Part shown: piece after piece, positions 16,802 to 24,608 of the stretch
Layout of the letters: every line of letters starts with the position of its first letter
Numbering within the stretch: position 1 is the stretch's first letter
DNA from: Bin87 sp965208015
GTDB lineage: Bacteria > Chloroflexota > Dehalococcoidia > Lucifugimonadales > UBA3495
Assembly (NCBI GenBank): GCA_965208015.1
Contig: OZ242308.1
Coordinates: forward strand, 744,001 to 808,000
Length of the DNA stretch: 64,000 nucleotides
Direction: 5' to 3'
Translations under genes and position numbers: made by a program
Notes under the pieces: generated by a model
What the model saw: the letters and a program-made list of their open reading frames with translations, nothing else
Databases searched by the model: none
Told to the model about the DNA's origin: nothing

Positions 16802-17704
16802 ATGCCAATCGAAAAGCTATCGTCCGCCCTGGACGCCATCATCGACACCGACGCGCCGATTGAGGAGCACGGCTCCGGATACGGAGGCACGGAGGGACCC
16901 GCCGAGGGCCCGGTTTGGTGGAGCGACGGCGGCTACCTGTTGTTCAGTGACATCCACAACGACCGTCGGATGCGGTATACCCCCGGCTCCGGTGTGACCG
17001 TGGAGGCCGAGCCGGTGAACCGGCACAACGGGCTGACCCGCGACCTGCAGGGTCGCCTGATCGCCGCGGAGCACGACGGCCGGCGGGTCAGCCGGCTGGA
17101 ACACGACGGGTCGACCACGGTGCTGGCCAACCAGTTTCAGGGCCGACAGTTGAACCGGCCCAACGACGTGGTGGTGAAGTCCGACGGCAGCATCTACTTC
17201 ACCGATCCGTGGACCTTCCGACGGCCCCGGGAGCAGTGGGAGCAGACCATTTCCGGCGTGTACCGCATTTCACCGGACCTGGGCACGCTGACTCTGCTGG
17301 TGAGCGACTTCGTGGTGCCCAACGGCCTGGCGTTCAATCCGGATGAGACCGTGCTGTACATCAACGACTCGCGCCGGGGCATCATCCGCGCGTTCGACGT
17401 GCAGGACGACGGCAGCATAGCCCTGGCGTCGGATCGGCTTTTCAAAGACCTGCGCGGCGAGCGCGAAGGCGTGCCGGACGGTATGAAGGTGGACGTCGAG
17501 GGCAACGTGTACTGCGGCGGCAGCGGCGGCCTGCACATCATGAACGCCGGCGGCGAGACGCTGGGCATCGTGGTGCACGGGCAGCCGGCGACGACCAACC
17601 TGTGCTTCGGCGGCGACGACTGGAAGACACTGTACTTCACCAGCCGGAACACCGTGGGCAGCGTGCCGGTGAAGATCGCGGGGGTTCCGGTGCCGGTGAA
17701 GTAG
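16802..17704 (+). CDS. SMP-30 / gluconolactonase-like beta-propeller hydrolase
   Basis: 300 aa of the SMP-30/gluconolaconase/LRE family, six-bladed propellers that hydrolyse sugar or other lactones with a bound divalent metal. The order of motifs fits: EGPVWWSDGGYLLFSDI (first blade with metal-ligand Glu, about residue 39), 'NRHNGLTRDLQGRLIAAEHDGRRV', 'LNRPNDVVVKSDGSIYFTDP' (ligand Asn), 'VPNGLAFNPDETVLYINDS', and 'GVPDGMKVDVEGNVY' (catalytic Asp). AGGAGG seven bases before ATG 16802. It stands alone, with a terminator hairpin at 17727-17755. Substrate unknown. Confidence 0.85.
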   Translation: MPIEKLSSALDAIIDTDAPIEEHGSGYGGTEGPAEGPVWWSDGGYLLFSDIHNDRRMRYTPGSGVTVEAEPVNRHNGLTRDLQGRLIAAEHDGRRVSRLEHDGSTTVLANQFQGRQLNRPNDVVVKSDGSIYFTDPWTFRRPREQWEQTISGVYRISPDLGTLTLLVSDFVVPNGLAFNPDETVLYINDSRRGIIRAFDVQDDGSIALASDRLFKDLRGEREGVPDGMKVDVEGNVYCGGSGGLHIMNAGGETLGIVVHGQPATTNLCFGGDDWKTLYFTSRNTVGSVPVKIAGVPVPVK

Positions 17705-17726
17705 AAGCAAGCGGGAAAGACGACGC

Positions 17727-17755
17727 GGCGGGGGCAGGAACGGCATGCCCCCGCC
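17727..17755 (+). terminator. Hairpin after the SMP-30 gene
   Basis: GGCGGGGGCA and TGCCCCCGCC form a perfect 10-bp stem with a 9-base loop, 23 bases after the SMP-30 stop. There is no T-run. The ribosome site of the next gene follows directly. Confidence 0.55.
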
Positions 17756-17768
17756 AAGGGAGCGTATT

Positions 17769-17987
17769 GTGCCTCTGTCTGAGGATTGGAAAATCGGCGC
17801 TCGGCGCATGATAAAGCGAGACCCTGAATTACACGCCGAGACAGTGAAGGGAATACTGGAGCTGCTGACTACAGAAGACGACGAAGACCAGAGGGTAGCC
17901 CGCAGCATGGCCCGAGGGCTGCTGGAGCTGGAGTTCGAGACGGACGCCGAGTTGCTGGAGCAGCTGCGGCAACCCATCTCCGCTTGA
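17769..17987 (+). CDS. Candidate antitoxin, copy 1 (upstream of HigB-like toxin)
   Basis: 72 aa from GTG 17769, which has GGGAG six bases upstream; an ATG 24 bases earlier lies in the terminator stem and is less likely. The protein (PLSEDWKIGARRMIKRDP..., ending LRQPISA) is nearly identical in its last 45 residues to the protein at 18351-18575. No helix-turn-helix is evident. It lies 38 bases before a HigB-like toxin gene, so it is either an antitoxin or what is left from a duplicated antitoxin-toxin unit. It is acidic, as is usual for antitoxins. Confidence 0.6.
   Translation: MPLSEDWKIGARRMIKRDPELHAETVKGILELLTTEDDEDQRVARSMARGLLELEFETDAELLEQLRQPISA
17879..17959 (+). repeat. 81-bp direct repeat, copy 1
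   Basis: Almost identical (about four mismatches) to 18467-18547, offset 588 bases. It covers the conserved RVARSMARGLLELEFETDAELLE part of the two candidate antitoxins, and could recombine to delete the toxin gene between. Confidence 0.8.
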
Positions 17988-18013
17988 TGTGAAGTGCCGC
18001 CGGGGTCCGGTGC

Positions 18014-18019
18014 TAGAAT
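18014..18019 (+). promoter_or_regulatory. Putative -10 box close to the toxin start
   Basis: TAGAAT lies seven bases before ATG 18026, so a transcript from it would start at or near the ATG and be almost leaderless. No good -35 hexamer is seen. Confidence 0.35.
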
Positions 18020-18025
18020 GACGGT

Positions 18026-18340
18026 ATGATTGAAATCCGCTCATACATTGACTGGCGAGGCCGATGCCCTTTCAACCAATGGCTGGAACGGTTGGACCCG
18101 CCAGTACGGCAGCGCATTACCAGAATCGTAGACAGGATGACAGAGGGCAATCTGGGAGACTCACACAGTGTAGGCGAAGGCGTAGTTGAGCGCCGGATCC
18201 ACTTCGGTCCCGGCTATCGGATCTACTTCGCCTGGGATGGCCCTGCGCTGATAATTCTGCTGGGCGGCGGCGACAAGAGCGACCAAAACGATGATATAGC
18301 CAGAGCCAATGAGAGCTGGTGGGATTACCAAAATCGGTGA
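18026..18340 (+). CDS. HigB/RelE-like addiction module killer protein
   Basis: 104 aa matching the TIGR02683-type RelE/HigB toxins: 'FNQWLERLDPPVRQRITRIVDRM' then EGNLGDSHSVGEGVVERRIHFGPGYRIYF and LLGGGDKSDQNDDIARA. These are ribosome-dependent or free mRNA interferases; the conserved Arg in ELRIH/ERRIH and the GPGYRIYF strand are retained. In the usual locus a helix-turn-helix antitoxin follows. Here a 74-aa non-HTH protein follows, its ribosome site overlapping the toxin stop, and a copy of it precedes the toxin. Confidence 0.85.
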   Translation: MIEIRSYIDWRGRCPFNQWLERLDPPVRQRITRIVDRMTEGNLGDSHSVGEGVVERRIHFGPGYRIYFAWDGPALIILLGGGDKSDQNDDIARANESWWDYQNR

Positions 18341-18350
18341 GGACATGCCT

Positions 18351-18575
18351 ATGAATATGCCACGCTCTGAAGACTGGAAAATTGGCGTGCGCCGGATGTT
18401 GAAAAAGGATCCGGAGTTTCGCATCGAGACGGAAAAGGACATACGCGAGCTGCTCATGACTGGCAACGACGAAGACCAGAGGGTAGCCCGCAGCATGGCC
18501 CGGGGGCTGCTGGAGCTGGAGTTTGAGACGGACGCGGAATTGCTGGAACTGTTGAAGCAGCCGATTTCCGCCTGA
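18351..18575 (+). CDS. Candidate antitoxin, copy 2 (downstream of HigB-like toxin)
   Basis: 74 aa from ATG 18351, which is eight bases from GAGG inside the toxin's last codons; ATG 18345 is too close to it. The sequence SEDWKIGVRRMLKKDP... and VARSMARGLLELEFETDAELLELL closely follows copy 1. Its position directly after the toxin with translational linkage is what TIGR02683 systems show for their antitoxin, but the protein lacks a recognisable HTH. Function is inferred from context. Confidence 0.65.
   Translation: MNMPRSEDWKIGVRRMLKKDPEFRIETEKDIRELLMTGNDEDQRVARSMARGLLELEFETDAELLELLKQPISA
18467..18547 (+). repeat. 81-bp direct repeat, copy 2
   Basis: Second copy of the repeat at 17879-17959, with about four mismatches. 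High identity at synonymous sites suggests a recent duplication or gene conversion. Confidence 0.8.
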
Positions 18576-18611
18576 CGACCAAACCACACAAACACAACAG
18601 GAGGCAACAAG

Positions 18612-18986
18612 ATGCGCGTAGTTAGGATTGCGAACGTAGAGCACGTACCGCTGGGAACGGCGGAGGCCGTGCCGGGGTGGACCGGGGGCGACGTGCACCG
18701 CACCCGCCAGCCGATCATTCCCGAGGGTGAGAGCGACTTTTTCAACGCCAGCGTGGTGAACTTCGAGAAGGGCGCCCAGACCGGGTGGCACGTGCACAGC
18801 AGCGACCAGATCCTGGTGATCACGGTGGGCAACGGCATCGTGGCCAACGAGACCGAGGAGCATCACGTGGGCGTGGGCGACGTGGTCCAGATCAAGGCCG
18901 GGGAGAACCACTGGCATGGCGCCACGGCCAACGGCTACATGGGGCACATCACCATCACCACCAACGACAGCACCGCCAGCCGCTAA
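18612..18986 (+). CDS. Cupin-domain protein
   Basis: 124 aa, a single Cupin_2 barrel. The first metal motif is GWHVHSSDQILVITVGNG (residues about 60-77; HxH then Gln instead of the frequent Glu) and the second is 'VGVGDVVQIKAGENHWHGAT' with the distal His. It probably binds a divalent metal, as small cupins like those in carboxymuconolactone or quercetin-type metabolism do. AGGAGG eight bases before ATG 18612. It lies in the direction of the toxin module, but 36 bases away and unrelated in function. Confidence 0.8.
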   Translation: MRVVRIANVEHVPLGTAEAVPGWTGGDVHRTRQPIIPEGESDFFNASVVNFEKGAQTGWHVHSSDQILVITVGNGIVANETEEHHVGVGDVVQIKAGENHWHGATANGYMGHITITTNDSTASR

Positions 18987-19002
18987 CCACAAATCAATCT
19001 TT

Positions 19003-19079
19003 ACATCGATGAACAGGATGGACAGGATTGATTTGGCAGACAACAATCCTGAGATCCTGTTCATCCTGTATATCGATGT
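19003..19079. repeat. CAGGAT-type inverted-repeat element between cupin and CoA-binding genes
   Basis: The ends ACATCGAT (19003-19010) and ATCGATGT (19072-19079) pair, and inside them GAACAGGAT and ACAGGATTG units face CAATCCT and ATCCTGTTC. The whole can fold as one long hairpin. The same units recur at 29787-29896 and, worn, at 16540-16575. Confidence 0.65.
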
Positions 19080-19090
19080 GAGGAAAAGTT

Positions 19091-19516
19091 ATGGACCTGA
19101 TTGATGAGATTCTCGATAACGTGAAGACGATTGCCGTGGTGGGCCTGTCGGACAATCCGGCTCGGGACAGCCACGGGGTTTCCCGGTACATGCAGTCGCA
19201 GGGGTACCGGATCATTCCGGTGAATCCGGCGCTGAAGGGCGCGACGGTGCTGGGCGAGCAGTCCTATGGCGATCTGGACGCGGCGCTGGCAGCGGCGCAG
19301 GCCGAGGGGTTGAGCATCGACCTGGTGGACGTGTTCCGGCGCAGCGAGTTCGCCGGGGCCGTCACGGACGACGCGGTCAGCATCGGGGCGCGGTACGTCT
19401 GGATGCAGGACGGCGTGGTCGACCAGGCGGCGGCGCAGCGCGCGCGGGACGCCGGGCTGGGCGTGATCATGGACGACTGCATCCTGCGGCAGCACAAGCG
19501 GCGACGGGGCGGGTGA
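19091..19516 (+). CDS. CoA-binding domain protein (YccU-like)
   Basis: 141 aa single Rossmann domain of the CoA_binding_2 family: 'TIAVVGLSDNPARDSHGVSRYM' (nucleotide-binding loop, residues 13-34), 'GYRIIPVNPALKGATVLGE', 'DLVDVFRRSEF', and 'WMQDGVVDQAAAQRARDAGLGVIMDDCILRQH' near the end. Members are soluble proteins related to the CoA-binding part of succinyl-CoA synthetase, with no settled role. GAGG lies before ATG 19091. Confidence 0.88.
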   Translation: MDLIDEILDNVKTIAVVGLSDNPARDSHGVSRYMQSQGYRIIPVNPALKGATVLGEQSYGDLDAALAAAQAEGLSIDLVDVFRRSEFAGAVTDDAVSIGARYVWMQDGVVDQAAAQRARDAGLGVIMDDCILRQHKRRRGG

Positions 19517-19556
19517 CCCGGACCGTTAGGCCGGCGACGGAGCGGGACAGACTGCC

Positions 19557-20375
19557 ATGAAGTACGACAACCCGTTCCCGGGGATGAACCCGTACCTGGA
19601 GCACCGGCACATCTGGCCGGGGTTCCATAATCGCTTGATTGCAGTCCTGGCAGAGCGATTGGGGCCGCAGCTTCCTGCGCGTTACCGTGTAGAACTGGAA
19701 CAGCGGGTAGATATTGAATCCCCTGCCGGCCCGCCGCCTGACTTGGCGTTCATGATCCCGGATGCGCTGGTGACCGATGAACCCTCAGGACCGGCGTCGC
19801 AAACCGTACCTGCTGTGGGAGCTTCCGCTGTCGCCACTTCCCCGGTGGAAGATTACGCAATACGGGTACGGATGCCGCGTGAGGTCAAAGTTACCTGGCT
19901 GCGCATCGAAGCCATGCCGGATCAGGAACTGGTTACCATCATTGAAGTCCTGTCCCCCACCAACAAGGCGCCGGGGCGAGAGCGGCAGCGCTACGAGCGC
20001 AAACGCGAAGTCATCGTCGGTAGCGGGGCCAATCTGGTGGAGATTGACCTGCTGCGCGGCGGGCCGCCAATGCCGCTGGAAACACCACCGCCGTCCAGCG
20101 ATTACCGCATCCTGGTGTGCAAGGGCTGGCAACGCCCCAGCGCGCTGCTGTACCCCTTCAGCGTCCGGCAACCGATTCCGCCTTTCATCCTGCCGCTGCT
20201 GCCCGAGGACGATCCGCTGACGGTGGATCTGGGTCCCATCATCAACGCGATGCACCATACGGCCCGTTACGGCCAGGTGGCGCGGTATCACGAGCCGCCG
20301 CCAGAGCCGGCGTTTGAGGGGGAGATGGAGGAGTGGGTGAAGGAACGGGTGGCGAGGTTTGTTGCGGCGGGTTAG
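19557..20375 (+). CDS. DUF4058 family protein
   Basis: 272 aa. The N-terminus NPFPGMNPYLEHRHIWPGFH is diagnostic for DUF4058; further on 'ITIIEVLSPTNKAPG...YERKREVIVGSGANLVEIDLLRGG' (seen here as VTIIEVLSPTNK) resembles the core of Uma2/PD-(D/E)XK-like proteins, with Asp/Glu in beta strands. Function unknown. It is preceded by 40 bases from the CoA-binding gene and is convergent with the methyltransferase gene. Confidence 0.85.
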   Translation: MKYDNPFPGMNPYLEHRHIWPGFHNRLIAVLAERLGPQLPARYRVELEQRVDIESPAGPPPDLAFMIPDALVTDEPSGPASQTVPAVGASAVATSPVEDYAIRVRMPREVKVTWLRIEAMPDQELVTIIEVLSPTNKAPGRERQRYERKREVIVGSGANLVEIDLLRGGPPMPLETPPPSSDYRILVCKGWQRPSALLYPFSVRQPIPPFILPLLPEDDPLTVDLGPIINAMHHTARYGQVARYHEPPPEPAFEGEMEEWVKERVARFVAAG

Positions 20376-20421
20376 CTGGTTATATGCCGTGATGGCACGT
20401 CAAGCGAAATAGCCGGCGCTC

Positions 20422-22287
20422 TCAGGCCGGGCTGCCAGCCGGTGCCGTCACCTCTGTTTGCAACCCAAACCTGGCTGTGTGTATGGCTATCTGCTCCGCC
20501 GCGAATTGCGTCGCCTCGAACAGGTCAACGAGGTCGCTTATCTTTTCGACATAGAGCAGGCCGTTCATGGCGTTGTGGTTACGCAACTCTTCCAGCGTCA
20601 TTCGATTGCGCTTGATGCCGTTGCAGGTGCGATGCAGCAGCGCCAGGTTGTAGAGTTCGTCGTTGCCCTGGGTTCCCTGGGCCGCTCGGCGCGCGCGGAT
20701 GTGGTCAACTTCCAGCAGGGTTTCGTCCAGGCTGCCGTTGGGACGGCGTGGTTCGTAGCCGCAGCCCCAGCAGCGGGGACCGAACTGGTCCATCAGCAGC
20801 CGTTTAGCATCGTCCTTCGGAATGCGCCCCGACCAGCTGGATGACTGCGTGCTCTGCCTGGCTCCGCGCCTGGGTTGCCGCAGGTTGTGATGCGGCGCTG
20901 GGTCAACGTCGTCCCGCACCGGCAGTTCCCCCGGGCCGATGGTGCGGCTGGTGGTCCACTGCTGGGGTTCCTGAAAGCCTCGGTCTTTCCTCACCGACGC
21001 CAGGGCATCTTTGGTGGCGTCGGTCATGCCCTCCAGGGCAATGCCGTTCAGATAGAACCGACGCTTGAGCATGGTCCACGCCCGGTAGGCCATGTCGCAA
21101 GCGATCCACCGGCGGCCCAGATTTTCCGCGGCAATTGCCGTCGTCGCGCAGCCGGCGAATACGTCTAGCACTACATCGCTTGGGTTGCTGCCGGCGGCGA
21201 TGAGCCGTTCGTAGAGAGCCAGGGGTTTTTGAGTCGAGTAACCAGTGTATTCGCCGCGGCCGGCGCTGTAGTTGGTGAACCCGGTGGGTGACAAGATCAG
21301 GTTCTGCGGGGGGATGCCCGGGTCTGCGGCGGCGTACCGCTTGATACCAGGCCACCGCCCGCGCTCCGGGTGGTGAATTAGGCCGGCGGTTTCCAGGGCA
21401 TCAAGACGCTGGTGCAGGTCTTCAATAGCGCGGTATCCGGGGATAAATTCCCGCTCAATGTATTCTGCATACCGGCCGGTTCTGGGCACCGACCAGCAAC
21501 GTCCCATCTCAAAAACGTCGTACCCTTGCCAAGGCAACGTGCTGGGACTGCCGCGCTGGGCTTCGTGCAATGGGCCAGTGAGGTTGTCGGAACGGTAACG
21601 GCCATGCTGATCTTGAGAGGGATATGTAGCCCGCAGTTGCTCGTCAGTTTTAGTTTCTGCGATGGCCTCTCCATTCCAAGTGTAGGCAGCGGTTTTTCCA
21701 TAAAAGAATATATGGTCCAGTATGCGTCCGTAACGTCGGGCGTCATTGTGAGCTACGGCTCGTCGCCAAGTAACTTGACTGATGAAATTGTCGGCCCCAA
21801 ATACAGCGTCCAGCAGCATCCGCAAATAACTGTTGGCGTGGTCATCGCAATGCACGTATATGCTGCCAGTCGGCTTCAGCACGCGGCGGCATTCCAGCAG
21901 CCTTGACGCCATGAACGCGATGTATGCCGCCTCGTTCTCGGACGCGCACGCCTCCACCGCCTGAATTACGGAGAACACCTCAGGATAATCGTCCTCAATC
22001 AGCATCTTCCACTGCGGGTGTACGTCCTCGTCCCAACTCCAGATGTCACGTACGCGGGTTTCCCCACGGCCTTCGTTGTGCTCCACGCCGTGAGCCTGGG
22101 CTAGGGCGATTTCCTCGGCGTACTCAGGGTCGCTGATGGGCGGGCGCGGCCGGCCGGTGAAGGTTTCATTGGCCGCAAAGGGCGGGTCGATGGCAATCAG
22201 GTCGATGCACTCGTTGTTCAACCGGCGTAGGAACGTCAGGTTGTCCATGATCGCCAGCGTCCGGTTCGCTAGGTTGAGGTCGCTCAT
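20422..22287 (-). CDS. DNA (adenine/cytosine-N4) methyltransferase fused to an HNH domain
   Basis: 621 aa from ATG 22287 (GGGAG eight bases upstream; an upstream start at 22338 has no site). DPPF at residues 34-37 is motif IV in a DPPF form, and VLDVFAGCATTAIAAENLGRRWIACD is motif X/I, so the order IV-before-I makes it a beta-class N6_N4 methylase. The C-terminal 100 residues carry CWGCG...LLEVDHIRARRAAQG...ALLHRTCNGIKRNRM, an HNH nuclease with a Cys-rich zinc site. Methylase and nuclease in one chain could be a compact restriction-modification enzyme or a homing-type protein. No separate specificity subunit is adjacent. Confidence 0.85.
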   Translation of the reverse strand: MSDLNLANRTLAIMDNLTFLRRLNNECIDLIAIDPPFAANETFTGRPRPPISDPEYAEEIALAQAHGVEHNEGRGETRVRDIWSWDEDVHPQWKMLIEDDYPEVFSVIQAVEACASENEAAYIAFMASRLLECRRVLKPTGSIYVHCDDHANSYLRMLLDAVFGADNFISQVTWRRAVAHNDARRYGRILDHIFFYGKTAAYTWNGEAIAETKTDEQLRATYPSQDQHGRYRSDNLTGPLHEAQRGSPSTLPWQGYDVFEMGRCWSVPRTGRYAEYIEREFIPGYRAIEDLHQRLDALETAGLIHHPERGRWPGIKRYAAADPGIPPQNLILSPTGFTNYSAGRGEYTGYSTQKPLALYERLIAAGSNPSDVVLDVFAGCATTAIAAENLGRRWIACDMAYRAWTMLKRRFYLNGIALEGMTDATKDALASVRKDRGFQEPQQWTTSRTIGPGELPVRDDVDPAPHHNLRQPRRGARQSTQSSSWSGRIPKDDAKRLLMDQFGPRCWGCGYEPRRPNGSLDETLLEVDHIRARRAAQGTQGNDELYNLALLHRTCNGIKRNRMTLEELRNHNAMNGLLYVEKISDLVDLFEATQFAAEQIAIHTARFGLQTEVTAPAGSPA

Positions 22288-22463
22288 AGGTTCTGCTCCC
22301 GGCTTTACTCCGGCGGTTAGGCGGGGCGATTCTACCACTGTACACTGGCATTCCTGAATCGTCTGCTGTCAGCAGTGCCGGGTTTCAGATTCTAGAGCAG
22401 CGAGTTGCGAGGGCAAAGACGGGTTTGCGCTCTTGTTCCAGCCCGTCCGGTTCCTCTTGTTTC

Positions 22464-22493
22464 TTGACACTCAAACGGGCCGGCGAGTAGTAT
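22464..22493 (+). promoter_or_regulatory. Sigma70-type promoter for the DUF1800 operon
   Basis: TTGACA (22464-22469), 18-base spacer, TAGTAT (22488-22493). It lies about 120 bases before ATG 22615, in the gap after the divergent methyltransferase gene. The -10 form TAGNAT recurs at 39463 and 50236. Confidence 0.7.
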
Positions 22494-22614
22494 GCGGCCA
22501 TCTCCAGATGGTTGTTCCGTGCGCGTTTTGGCAGTGGTCAGCGCGTGCGGAAACCGTCGTTAATCGTTACGGTTGAGACTGTAACCGCCACAAAACCCCC
22601 AGGAGGTACACGCA

Positions 22615-24012
22615 ATGCCCACCAACCAGGAAATTGCCCAGATGGCGCACCTGATGCGTCGGGCCGGCTTCGGCGCCACCTACGCCGAGCTGGAACAGCG
22701 CGCCGCCGCAGGCTATGAAGCCACCGTCGAAGAACTGCTCAACCCCATTGCCCAGCCTGACCTGGAAATGGACATCCTGGAGCGGCACTTCGTCGACTGG
22801 AAAGAAATGAACGCCCTGGAAGTGAACCAGGCGTATCTGACCTACCGGATGATCAACACCAAGCGCCCGTTGCAGGAGAAGATGGCCATCTTCTGGCACG
22901 GGATCCTGTGCACCGGCAACTCCAAGTGCGAGCACGGACGGCAGATCCAGTTGCAGTTGGACATGTTCCGCGACTTGGGCATGGGCAGTTTCGACGTCCT
23001 GCTCAAGGGCCTGTCCCGCGACCCGGCCATGGTGTTCTACCTGGACAACTGCATGAGCCACAAGGGCGCGATCAACGAGAACTGGGGCCGCGAGCTGCTG
23101 GAACTGTTCTCCATGGGCGTCGGCATGGACGGGCACGCCAACTACTCCGAAGACGACGTAAAGGAAGCGGCCCGGGCGTTCACCGGCTGGACCATCACCA
23201 ACGCCGTGCCTCGGTATCCCTACGGCCGGTACGAGTCGAACTTCATCTACAACCCGTACGACCACGACAATGACGAGAAGACCTTCCTGGGCGAGACCGG
23301 GAACTTCAACGGCGATGACATCGTTGACATCATCGCCCGTCAGCACTCGGCGGCGCGGTTCGTGTCGCGCCACCTGTACAACTTCTTCGTGGCCGACGAG
23401 GTGCAGGTTCCCGCCTGGCAGAACACGCCGCCGCGGGATCCCGAAGCCATCGCGCTGCTGGAGCAGACGTACTTCGACTCCGGCTACAACCTGACCGCCA
23501 TGCTGCGGGTCATGTTCAACTCCGATTTCTTCAAGAACGCCCGCTTCGAGAAGGTGAAGAGCCCTACCGAGGTGGTGATCGGCACGATGCGCCTGGTTCA
23601 GGACTTCACGTCGCCGAAGCTGGGCCTGCAGCCCCTGGCCAACACCATCCGGTACATGGGTCAGGATCTGATGAACCCGCCCACGGTGGAGGGCTGGCAC
23701 ACCGGCGCCGAGTGGATCGACTCGGGCACGCTGGTGGAGCGCATCAACTTCGCCGCTGACCAGGTGGGGAACACCGGCCTGCCCGGCGTTCGCGAGATCG
23801 TGGCGCGGCTGGACAGCGAGCAGGTGAACACCGCTGAGGGCATCGTTGACCGATGCCTGGAGATGGTCGGAGCCTACGAGCTGGCGACCGAGACCCGGGA
23901 CCAACTGGTCGCCTTCGTGGGCAACGCGGAGCCGGGGACGCCCGAGTACTCGGAGACCATCGCCCAGACGCTGCAGCTGATCGTGAGCACCCAGGAGTAC
24001 CAGTTCGCGTAG
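22615..24012 (+). CDS. DUF1800 family protein
   Basis: 465 aa, full length for DUF1800. Key stretches: 'AHLMRRAGFGATYAELEQ', 'KMAIFWHGILCTGN', 'DPAMVFYLDNCMSHKGAINENWGRELLELFSMGVG' (split here for length; the NENWGRELLELF core is diagnostic), 'EAARAFTGWTI', 'NPPTVEGWHTGAEWI'. The family is nearly always next to a DUF1501 gene, as here, and both tend to be exported in planctomycetes and proteobacteria, though no signal peptide is seen in this copy. AGGAGG before ATG 22615. Function unknown. Confidence 0.92.
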   Translation: MPTNQEIAQMAHLMRRAGFGATYAELEQRAAAGYEATVEELLNPIAQPDLEMDILERHFVDWKEMNALEVNQAYLTYRMINTKRPLQEKMAIFWHGILCTGNSKCEHGRQIQLQLDMFRDLGMGSFDVLLKGLSRDPAMVFYLDNCMSHKGAINENWGRELLELFSMGVGMDGHANYSEDDVKEAARAFTGWTITNAVPRYPYGRYESNFIYNPYDHDNDEKTFLGETGNFNGDDIVDIIARQHSAARFVSRHLYNFFVADEVQVPAWQNTPPRDPEAIALLEQTYFDSGYNLTAMLRVMFNSDFFKNARFEKVKSPTEVVIGTMRLVQDFTSPKLGLQPLANTIRYMGQDLMNPPTVEGWHTGAEWIDSGTLVERINFAADQVGNTGLPGVREIVARLDSEQVNTAEGIVDRCLEMVGAYELATETRDQLVAFVGNAEPGTPEYSETIAQTLQLIVSTQEYQFA

Positions 24013-24095
24013 TTAGCATTCAGTTACGGTTGCTCTGGATTGCTAATCGGCGGCCGGGGCAACCAATAACTGGCGCGGCAGCGTAAGCGTAAAGG

Positions 24096-24515
24096 ATGGT
24101 GGAGCGACGGCAAGAATCGGGACGTGACCGGCGCATCGGTATTCCGAATATTCCGGTCAGAGCTGCTCCCTGGTATCTCACCGTATTCACCGTCATCACC
24201 GTGTATCTGGCAGTGACCAACACGCTGTTTGCAGTAGCTACGGAAAAGATCACTGATTGGCAAGCGATACAGTACGTCGCCACCGGCGAAATACTCAGGG
24301 CGGGTGGAGTATCGCTGATCGTATCACCGATTGTTGTTGAGGTAGGAAGATTGGTTCTCGCGGAAATTTGGACCGAACGGCGGCTCCGCAAAGCACGTCA
24401 AGAAGGCCAACAGTTCCAGCAGTCTCAGTGGGAAGACTGGAATCGGCGCCGATTGGAGGCCGAGGCCAAGGGTGAGCCATTCGACGAACCTCCGCCCCAA
24501 CTGGATAGCAAATAG
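24096..24515 (+). CDS. Small membrane protein, unknown
   Basis: 139 aa, not recognised. Two likely membrane helices, about residues 27-48 (WYLTVFTVITVYLAVTNTLFAV) and 67-90 (ILRAGGVSLIVSPIVVEVGRLVL), then a charged, Gln/Arg-rich C-terminal helix (about 95-125). It sits between DUF1800 and DUF1501, a pair normally adjacent, so it may have been inserted. No clear ribosome site before ATG 24096. Confidence 0.55.
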   Translation: MVERRQESGRDRRIGIPNIPVRAAPWYLTVFTVITVYLAVTNTLFAVATEKITDWQAIQYVATGEILRAGGVSLIVSPIVVEVGRLVLAEIWTERRLRKARQEGQQFQQSQWEDWNRRRLEAEAKGEPFDEPPPQLDSK

Positions 24516-24608
24516 GCCGGGCCGGCGGAATCTGGCAGTTCCCGGAACGCCAGTTGATGAACTGCCGCCCGCGCGATGCCGACGCACTCCATCGAAAGGA
24601 GAAACACA

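Noticed and set aside
22567..23904. 445-aa minus-strand frame opposite DUF1800
   Set aside because: Shadow; DUF1800 has clear motifs and promoter.
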